Positions 39,270 to 46,116 of a stretch of 46,116 bases of DNA are shown one piece after another. The first letter of the stretch is position 1, and every line of letters starts with the position of its first letter. Source of the stretch: Candidatus Cloacimonadota bacterium (GTDB lineage: Bacteria; Cloacimonadota; Cloacimonadia; Cloacimonadales; Cloacimonadaceae); the NCBI GenBank assembly GCA_029982875.1, contig JARRCD010000002.1, positions 1-46,116 on the forward strand, written 5' to 3'. The position numbers and the translations under genes were made by a program. The notes under the pieces were generated by a model. The model saw only the letters and a list, made by a program, of their open reading frames with translations, had not been told where the DNA came from and did no database searches.

Positions 39270-40523
39270 ATGGACAAATTTATCATCGAACCGAACCGCA
39301 ATCTGAGTGGAGATATCCACGTCAGCGGGGCCAAGAATGCCATTTTACCAGCTATGGCGGCTTGCCTTTTGGCGCCCGGAAAATCCATCTTACATAATGT
39401 ACCAGATCTCATAGATTTGAAGACTATGGCTCACCTCTTGCGGGTGATAGGGGCCAGAATTGAATATGAAAACGGGATAATGAGCATCGATAGCAAAGAC
39501 GTATGCTATCCGGAAGCTCCCTACGAGCTGGTTAGTAAAATGCGTGCTTCGATCTATGTTTTGGGGCCTCTTTTAGCCAGACTGGGCAAAGCCAGAGTTT
39601 CTTTCCCAGGCGGATGTGCTATCGGCACCCGACCGGTTGATCTGCATCTGAAAGCCATGGAGGCTTTGGGAGCAAAGATCAACATCGACCACGGGTATAT
39701 CAACGCTCAGACCGAAGGCTTGACCGGAGCCGATATTCATTTTGAAAAGTCTTCCGTAGGCGCAACGATCAATGCTCTGATGGCAGCTGTCTTGGCCCAT
39801 GGAACCACTAATCTATATAATGCGGCCATGGAACCAGAAGTGGATTCTACCATCGATATCCTCAATAAGATGGGAGCAAAAATCTCCGGTAAATCTACTA
39901 CCACACTCTGCATTAAAGGAGTGGATGATCTCTTTCCCGTCCAAATGGATATGATTCCAGACCGCATCGAAGCCGGAACCTTCTTAATCGCCGCTGCTCT
40001 CTCAACCCAACCGGTGCGCGTGTGCAATTGCACAGCAGATCATCTTACTGCTTTACTTGACAAGCTGCGAGAAAGTGGTTGTGAACTTGAAATAGAAAGT
40101 AACAAGATAAGGCTCTATCCGGCAAAACGGATCAAAACGACCAATATCCTCACCCTGCCTTATCCAGGATTTCCCACCGATCTTCAAGCCCAATTCACTG
40201 TATTGATGAGTCTGGCAGATGGCATCAGTTATGTGGAAGACACCATATTCCCGGATCGCTTTATGCATGTGGCAGAACTCAACCGTTTGCAGGCAGATAT
40301 AACTATGCAACGCAATATTGCCTGCATCAAAGGCGTGAAAAAGCTCAATGGGGCAGAGGTGATGGCCACCGATCTCAGAGCCAGTGCAGCCCTGGTTTTG
40401 GCTGGGATGGTGGCAGAGGGCTCCACCACAGTATCGCGCATCTACCACATTGATCGTGGATACGACAAGATCGAGCAGAAACTCAATAGCATCGGTGCCA
40501 AAATTCGTCGCGAAAAAGGTTAG
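39270..40523 (+). CDS. murA: UDP-N-acetylglucosamine 1-carboxyvinyltransferase
   Basis: LSGDIHVSGAKNAILPAMAACLL; catalytic loop FPGGCAIGTRPVDLHL; DRIEAGTFLIAAA; TDLRASAALVLAG. Confidence 0.97.
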   Translation: MDKFIIEPNRNLSGDIHVSGAKNAILPAMAACLLAPGKSILHNVPDLIDLKTMAHLLRVIGARIEYENGIMSIDSKDVCYPEAPYELVSKMRASIYVLGPLLARLGKARVSFPGGCAIGTRPVDLHLKAMEALGAKINIDHGYINAQTEGLTGADIHFEKSSVGATINALMAAVLAHGTTNLYNAAMEPEVDSTIDILNKMGAKISGKSTTTLCIKGVDDLFPVQMDMIPDRIEAGTFLIAAALSTQPVRVCNCTADHLTALLDKLRESGCELEIESNKIRLYPAKRIKTTNILTLPYPGFPTDLQAQFTVLMSLADGISYVEDTIFPDRFMHVAELNRLQADITMQRNIACIKGVKKLNGAEVMATDLRASAALVLAGMVAEGSTTVSRIYHIDRGYDKIEQKLNSIGAKIRREKG

Positions 40524-40638
40524 GGAAACCGCAGCTTCTATTTAATCCCAAGTTCGGCCTTATTTTAGCTGAAAATTGCTATAACATAAACCCAGAGTGT
40601 GCGCTATACATATTTCGTAATGCTCTGCTTCCGAATAG

Positions 40639-40738
40639 CATAGCTTGAGCAATGCGCCTCACAGGCGTAATGGTGGCGTAGTGGTGGAGCAATGCCAGGG
40701 AGGAAACCATGACATCTTGCCGTGAACTGGGGGACAAG
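40639..40738. repeat. Dispersed intergenic repeat family 1, copy B
   Basis: Ungapped 100-bp alignment with 31460..31559, 81 identical positions by hand count; same orientation. Confidence 0.9.
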
Positions 40739-40886
40739 TATGAGGCGATCTCGGTTTTTCTTTTCCTCCTCATTATGATAGGAGAGCTGGCAGTATTTTG
40801 GTGCAGCTGTTCAAAAGATATTTGATCTTGACACAATCAGCTTTGCATATGAAATTGGACTGAATTGCACTTTATAAGGAAACATC

Positions 40887-42002
40887 ATGGAATATATTGA
40901 TTTTAAGAAAGAAGCGAGTGACCTCATAGAAAAGATTTCTGAGGTGCGCAAGCTCCTGGCTCTGGAACAAAAAGCTGAGGAGATGCGGGAGCTGGAAGCG
41001 CAAATGAATGTGCCGAATTTTTGGAATAACCAGAATAGAGCAAAGAAGATTAGCAAAAAAGTATCGCAGCTTAGAGAAGAAATTGAGCATATTCACAAAT
41101 TGGATTCCGCAAAAGACGAATTGGAAACCTATCTGACTTTTTTGGATGATGAATTTGCCCAAGAGCTCTTTGAAGAGGCTATAGAGGTCTTGCCTAAAAT
41201 AAAGCAATTTGCCGAAAAAGCGGAGATTGAAGCTCTGCTGAATGGTGAATATGATCATAATGATGCCCTCTTTACCATCCACGCCGGAGCCGGTGGCACA
41301 GAAGCACAGGATTGGGCGCAGATGTTGCAGCGTATGTATATGCATTGGGCTGAGAATAATGGCTTTACTTTCAATGTGATCGATAGTTTGCCGGGTGAAG
41401 AAGCCGGGATCAAGAGTGCCAGCATCGAGATTGGCGGCACTTTCGCTTATGGTATGTTAAAAAGTGAGATTGGCATTCATCGTCTGGTTCGCATAAGTCC
41501 CTTCAACGCTCAAGGCAAGAGGCAGACCTCTTTTGCTTCCGTCTTTGTCTATCCGGAATTTGATGACGATATCGAGGTCGAGATTGATCCCAAAGACTTA
41601 AAAATAGATACATATCACGCCAGTGGAGCAGGGGGGCAGCATGTGAATACTACAGATTCTGCAGTGCGCATCACACACTTGCCCACCAATATTGTAGTTA
41701 GTTGTCAAAATGAGCGATCTCAGATCCAAAACCGTGAAAAGGCTATGGCGATTCTGAAAAGCCGATTGTATCAGTATTATGAAGAATTGCGGAAAGAGGA
41801 AAAGAAGAACATGGAAGCCTCCAAGGCGGAAATTGGTTGGGGAAATCAGATTCGCTCCTATGTGTTTCAACCCTATCAGATGGTGAAGGATCACCGCACA
41901 AATTTTGAAGTGGGGCAAGTGGATAAGGTGATGAATGGCGATCTGGATCCCTTTATCTATGCCTGGCTCAAGATGACGGCGAGGTCGAGGATGAATGGCT
42001 AA
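40887..42002 (+). CDS. prfB: Peptide chain release factor 2
   Basis: HAGAGGTEAQDWAQMLQRMY; GGQ loop SGAGGQHVNTTDSAVRITHLPT; continuous reading frame without internal UGA. Confidence 0.95.
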   Translation: MEYIDFKKEASDLIEKISEVRKLLALEQKAEEMRELEAQMNVPNFWNNQNRAKKISKKVSQLREEIEHIHKLDSAKDELETYLTFLDDEFAQELFEEAIEVLPKIKQFAEKAEIEALLNGEYDHNDALFTIHAGAGGTEAQDWAQMLQRMYMHWAENNGFTFNVIDSLPGEEAGIKSASIEIGGTFAYGMLKSEIGIHRLVRISPFNAQGKRQTSFASVFVYPEFDDDIEVEIDPKDLKIDTYHASGAGGQHVNTTDSAVRITHLPTNIVVSCQNERSQIQNREKAMAILKSRLYQYYEELRKEEKKNMEASKAEIGWGNQIRSYVFQPYQMVKDHRTNFEVGQVDKVMNGDLDPFIYAWLKMTARSRMNG

Positions 42003-42720
42003 GGATTACAAAAAGCTGCTGCCTGAGCTGGATCAAAGCAAATTACCCCGGCACATTGGCATTATCATGGATGGTAATGGAAGGTGGGCAAAGCGGCATA
42101 ATCGCCCCAGATTATATGGACACAGAGCTGGCTCAAAATCAGTGCGCCAGGTAATGGAATTAGGAGTAGAATTAAAGCTGGAATATCTCACCTTTTATGC
42201 CTTTTCCACCGAGAATTGGAACAGACCCAAGGATGAGGTGAGAGGTCTTTTGAAGCTGCTCAAAGATCACTTGAAGCAAGAAATCTCAGAACTCAACAGG
42301 CAAAATATTTATCTGCAGATTATCGGGTCTGAAACGGGGGTAAAGCCAGACTATCTCCAAGCAATCCGAGCCCTGGCCGCCAAGACTCATGAAAACACTG
42401 GCATGATTGTGAATATAGCCTTCAATTATGGTGGAAGATTGGAGATCATAGAAGCGATCAAAAAGCTCGAACCCAGCGCCATCTCCGAGCTTACTTCGGA
42501 AAAGTTCAGGCAATACCTTTGGACCAAGGATCAGCCGGATCCCGATCTCATCATCCGAACCAGCGGAGAACACCGTCTTTCCAATTTTCTGCTCTGGCAG
42601 GCGGCTTATGCGGAGATCTACATCACAGATGTTTTGTGGCCGGATTTTGACAAGCTTGAGATGATCAAAGCACTCAGGGATTATCAAAGCCGGAACCGGC
42701 GTTTTGGAGGTTTAGGCTGA
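41995..42720 (+). CDS. uppS: Isoprenyl transferase / undecaprenyl diphosphate synthase
   Basis: HIGIIMDGNGRWAKRHNRPRLYGHRAG, TFYAFSTENWNRP, DLIIRTSGEHRLSNFLLWQ. Confidence 0.97.
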   Translation: MAKDYKKLLPELDQSKLPRHIGIIMDGNGRWAKRHNRPRLYGHRAGSKSVRQVMELGVELKLEYLTFYAFSTENWNRPKDEVRGLLKLLKDHLKQEISELNRQNIYLQIIGSETGVKPDYLQAIRALAAKTHENTGMIVNIAFNYGGRLEIIEAIKKLEPSAISELTSEKFRQYLWTKDQPDPDLIIRTSGEHRLSNFLLWQAAYAEIYITDVLWPDFDKLEMIKALRDYQSRNRRFGGLG

Positions 42721-43508
42721 TGCCGGAACTTACCAAACGCGTCTTAATCTCGATCATTTTTATCCCCATTATCATTTTTGTGCTCTACGTTGAGGGAATT
42801 CCGCTGTACATAATGTTTCTGCTGGTAAGCATATTGGGGACACAAGAATACATATATATGATGAAAAAAGCAGCCATCCCAATTTCGAAACTTTGGCTCC
42901 TGTTCAATCCGCTCCTGTATAGTTTGTGGGTGTTTTTCCCCGCTCAGGAGCTGAGTATATTTTGGATAGCTCTTTTAGTCGCTCTGCTGCATCCTCTGGT
43001 TGCCTGGGACGCGCAAAAGAGTATTCCGGCCCTGTTTGCCATTGTCTTTGGCTTTATATATACGGCATTAATGCCAGCGCTGATAGTGAAAATTGGATGG
43101 TATTATCCGGTTAAGAATATTTTACTTGCCTTAATTCTGATGATCTGGATAGTGGATACATCTGCCTATTTCATTGTTGTGAAATTTGGGAAAAAGCGTG
43201 ATATTACGCCCATTAGCCCGCACAAGAGCAGGGAAGGATTTATTGCTGGATTGCTTGCTCCGCTGGTGATTTCCCTTATTTTGTATTATAGTGGGTTTGA
43301 GTATTTTTCTGCTCTGCAGCTCGGCTTAATCGTGATTGCAGCCGGGGTGATGGGGCAATTAGGAGACCTATTGGAATCCATGCTCAAACGGTATTGTGAC
43401 GTGAAAGATAGTTCAGGATTAATCCCTGGTCATGGTGGGATATTGGATAGGACAGACAGCATATTGCTGGCCGGTTCTTTTCTCTATGCTGCCTTGCAGG
43501 TGTTATAA
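42720..43508 (+). CDS. cdsA: Phosphatidate cytidylyltransferase
   Basis: Multi-TM; KRDITPISPHKSREGFIAG; DLLESMLKRYCDVKDSSGLIPGHGGILDRTDSIL. Confidence 0.96.
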   Translation: MPELTKRVLISIIFIPIIIFVLYVEGIPLYIMFLLVSILGTQEYIYMMKKAAIPISKLWLLFNPLLYSLWVFFPAQELSIFWIALLVALLHPLVAWDAQKSIPALFAIVFGFIYTALMPALIVKIGWYYPVKNILLALILMIWIVDTSAYFIVVKFGKKRDITPISPHKSREGFIAGLLAPLVISLILYYSGFEYFSALQLGLIVIAAGVMGQLGDLLESMLKRYCDVKDSSGLIPGHGGILDRTDSILLAGSFLYAALQVL

Positions 43509-43599
43509 ACTTAGTTTTCTGGATTCCTAACATAACGGGATTTCAGAAACTAACCAAGTGGATACGGATATAAACATAGCGTAATTTCATGGAGGAATT

Positions 43600-45333
43600 A
43601 TGAAACAAGTACTTATTACCTTGATGATGCTTGCGGCTTTGACTATGGCCTTTGCCCAGGCAAACACCCTCTTCTTCAGCGAATACATTGAAGGTTCTTC
43701 AAATAATAAAGCTATTGAGATCTTCAATGGTACAGGTAATGCAGTAGACCTATCTGAATACAGTGTGCGTCTTGGCTCCAATGGCAATTCCTGGGGCAAT
43801 ACACTGAATATGGAAGGTACTCTGGCAAACAACAATGTATATGTAATCGCTAATTCCGGTGCAGATCCTGCCATTCTCAACGTTGCAGATATTACTCATA
43901 CCGTGACCTACTTCAATGGTAACGACGCTCTGGGTCTCTTCCACGGAGACACAATGATTGATGCTATCGGTGTTTATCAGGAAGATCCAGGCAGCACCTG
44001 GTCAGTAGCTGGTGTGGATGGTGCCACTGCTGAACATACCTTGATCCGCAAACCTAATGTCGTACAGGGAAACCCCAACTGGGCGGCTGCGGCTGGGACC
44101 AATATTGACGATTCTGAATGGCTGGTGCATCCGCAAAATTACTTTGATAATATCGGCATGCACGAATTCTCTCCCGGCGGGGGAGATATTACCGCTTCTC
44201 CTACCTTTGATCCTCCGGCTGGAGTTTATACTCAAGCGATAAACGTTACCATGGCTTCAGAAACCCCGGATGCCATTATCCGTTATACCCTGAACGGGAA
44301 CGAGCCTACCGAGAGTTCTACCGAGTATACTGCTCCGATTGCAATCAACTCCACTACTACCATCAAAGCTAAAGCTTGGGCTGTTGGCTTGGACCCTTCC
44401 TATACCGCAACTGCCGTCTATACCTTCCCCGCGGTTGTACAAAACCTGGCAGAACTCAGACAGCAAAATGCCGATAACTCTACCGTATATATTGTGGTAA
44501 ATCCTGTTATCCTGACCTTCAAGCAGAACATGCGCAATCAGAAATTCTTCCAGGATGGCAGTGCCGCTATCCTGATCGATGACAATTCTGGTGTGATTTC
44601 TTCGAATTATGAGATTGGCGATGCCGTTGAGAATCTTACTGGCAGACTCAATTTGTACTACGAAACCCTACAGTTTGTACCTACCGAAGATCCAGGCGCT
44701 CCAGTCTCAAGTGGCAACCATATCCAAGTGCCTATTGTAACCATCTCCGAACTCAACGGTGATGTTGGCGTGGGCGAATATCAAAGCCGCTTAGTCTTTA
44801 TTGAAGATGTCGGCTTTGATAACCCCAGTGGCAACTACGCCACCAATCCTGCTCAGAACTATACCATTTCTGATGCTACCGGAGCAATGACTTTCCGTAC
44901 TTCCTTCTATGATGTGGATTATATCGATACTCCCATGCATACTGGAGTATTTAGCTTGATGGGGATCATTGCCCACTTCCAGGAAACTGCTCAAATCACT
45001 CCCAGAATGCTGTCAGACTTCAATCCCGTAGCTAATGATGATCCTACTTTAGCGCCTGCTCAGGCAAAGCTCATCGGCAACTATCCTAATCCCTTCAATC
45101 CGGATACTACTATCCAGTTTGAAATGGACAAAGCCGCAGCAGCCCAGATTGAAATCTATAACCAAAGAGGTCAGAGGGTAAAGAGCTTTACTGTCGATGC
45201 TACACAGGGAATCAACAACTTGCATTGGAATGGGATAGATGACAGCGGTAAAGCTGTGCCCAGTGGAGTATATTTCTTCCGCCTTAAATCCGGAAGTTAC
45301 AGCTCTACCAAAAAAATGATCTTGATGAAGTAG
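43600..45333 (+). CDS. Secreted lamin-tail domain protein with chitobiase-like C-terminal (CHB_HEX) domain, OB-like region and T9SS-like C-terminal sorting domain
   Basis: Signal peptide MKQVLITLMMLAALTMAFA; LFFSEYIEGSSNNKAIEIFNGTG (LTD); PTFDPPAGVYTQAINVTM...IRYTLNGNEPTESSTEY; NYPNPFNPDTTIQFEM...SGVYFFRLKSGSYSSTKKMILMK. Confidence 0.88.
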   Translation: MKQVLITLMMLAALTMAFAQANTLFFSEYIEGSSNNKAIEIFNGTGNAVDLSEYSVRLGSNGNSWGNTLNMEGTLANNNVYVIANSGADPAILNVADITHTVTYFNGNDALGLFHGDTMIDAIGVYQEDPGSTWSVAGVDGATAEHTLIRKPNVVQGNPNWAAAAGTNIDDSEWLVHPQNYFDNIGMHEFSPGGGDITASPTFDPPAGVYTQAINVTMASETPDAIIRYTLNGNEPTESSTEYTAPIAINSTTTIKAKAWAVGLDPSYTATAVYTFPAVVQNLAELRQQNADNSTVYIVVNPVILTFKQNMRNQKFFQDGSAAILIDDNSGVISSNYEIGDAVENLTGRLNLYYETLQFVPTEDPGAPVSSGNHIQVPIVTISELNGDVGVGEYQSRLVFIEDVGFDNPSGNYATNPAQNYTISDATGAMTFRTSFYDVDYIDTPMHTGVFSLMGIIAHFQETAQITPRMLSDFNPVANDDPTLAPAQAKLIGNYPNPFNPDTTIQFEMDKAAAAQIEIYNQRGQRVKSFTVDATQGINNLHWNGIDDSGKAVPSGVYFFRLKSGSYSSTKKMILMK

Positions 45334-45334
45334 T

Positions 45335-46116
45335 TTGAAACTGAAGAGTCACCTATTCTGTCTGATCACGATAGCATTATGGTCTTCTCTGGAACTTGCC
45401 GGAAAACTTTTGGGAGAAGGGATTTCCCCTTTTGCCATCACTGCCTGGCGATTTCTGATCGGAGGAACATGTATCCTGCCTTTTGCGATCAGCAGGATGA
45501 CTCTCAGCAAACATAAATTAGATCTCAGCAGCATACTGAAGCTCGGTGTTTTGGGCATCCTTAACGTCGTTATCAGTATGCTGCTTTTACAATTGGCTAT
45601 ATATTACGGGAAAGCTTCACTCACCGCTATGATTGTGAGTATGAATCCGCTTTTTGTTAGCCTCTTTGCCATCTTCATCCTCAAAGAGCGCTTAAACAGG
45701 ATTCAGCTTTACAGTCTGCTTGTGGGCTTGGTGGGCTTACTCATCATAATCTTTGGAGAAAGGGAATTACTGCAGCATCATTACCTCAATCTGCCTTTAG
45801 GCATCATCTTAGCCATCTTAGCCGGAATCACCTTTGCGCTTTATACGGTATTAACCAAATGGGCCGTAGCCCAATATGGGAATTTGGTTACCAATTCTGT
45901 TGCCTTTCTTCTGGGTGGGATCATCCTCAGCATAATTAACCTGATTAGCGGTGAAAGCATGGCTTTTGCTCCATCAATAAAGAATATCTCGCTAATCCTG
46001 TATCTGGGCGTGATGGTCTCCGGGCTTGCCTATGTACTTTATTTTGAAGCGATGAAGCAACTCACCGCTTCCCGTGCTTCCTTCTATTTCTTTTTGAAAC
46101 CAGCACTTGCTTCAAT
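45335..46116 (+). CDS. EamA/DMT family transporter, partial, C-terminus runs off the window
   Basis: My translation from TTG 45335: LKLKSHLFCLITIALWSSLELAGKLLGEGISPFAITAWRFLIGGTCILPF...GLAYVLYFEAMKQLTASRASFYFFLKPALAS. Missing from the ORF track because it is open at the edge. Confidence 0.85.
   Translation, partial: MKLKSHLFCLITIALWSSLELAGKLLGEGISPFAITAWRFLIGGTCILPFAISRMTLSKHKLDLSSILKLGVLGILNVVISMLLLQLAIYYGKASLTAMIVSMNPLFVSLFAIFILKERLNRIQLYSLLVGLVGLLIIIFGERELLQHHYLNLPLGIILAILAGITFALYTVLTKWAVAQYGNLVTNSVAFLLGGIILSIINLISGESMAFAPSIKNISLILYLGVMVSGLAYVLYFEAMKQLTASRASFYFFLKPALAS

Noticed and set aside
43511-43553. Inverted repeat TTAGTTTTCTG ... CAGAAACTAA after cdsA
   Set aside because: One bulge, 22-nt loop, no T tract; could be a weak 3' structure but not strong enough to call a terminator.
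1-46116. tRNA, rRNA, CRISPR, prophage or insertion sequence
   Set aside because: Intergenic gaps inspected by eye show no tRNA-like T-arm/anticodon pattern, regular spaced repeats, transposase or integrase motifs; a tRNAscan-SE/Infernal run would be needed to exclude small RNAs.

Overview
A 46.1 kb, gene-dense bacterial chromosomal segment with about 38 protein-coding genes. I recognise no rRNA, tRNA, CRISPR array, transposase or prophage. Gene content suggests a Cloacimonadota ('Candidatus Cloacimonas')-like anaerobe: a Kat-like acyl-CoA aminotransferase beside a thiolase, HydG with a TM1266-type regulator, and T9SS-like C-terminal tails on secreted proteins. This taxonomic guess is inference. 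Minus-strand block: thiolase, aminotransferase, pyrG, lysC, metG, SpoIID/LytB, hslO with almost no spacers. Plus-strand blocks: TM1266/hydG/trxA/acyltransferase; a giant Ser/Thr kinase-AAA-TPR-GAF-histidine kinase; serC/tolQ/tolR/tonB-like/folP/cdaA/coaE; fusA/STAS/response regulator-HATPase/prmC/murA; prfB/uppS/cdsA. The items most worth a second look are: (a) two unannotated dispersed repeat families in intergenic gaps, one about 100 bp (81/100 identical by hand count) and one about 78 bp containing a perfect 18-bp inverted repeat in one copy; (b) a 1816-aa dual kinase whose central P-loop domain looks degenerate; (c) a STAS plus receiver/HATPase partner-switch-like module embedded between fusA and prmC-murA. 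I found no clear evidence of a wholly new defence or mobile system. All homology calls are from motif recognition without database searches.
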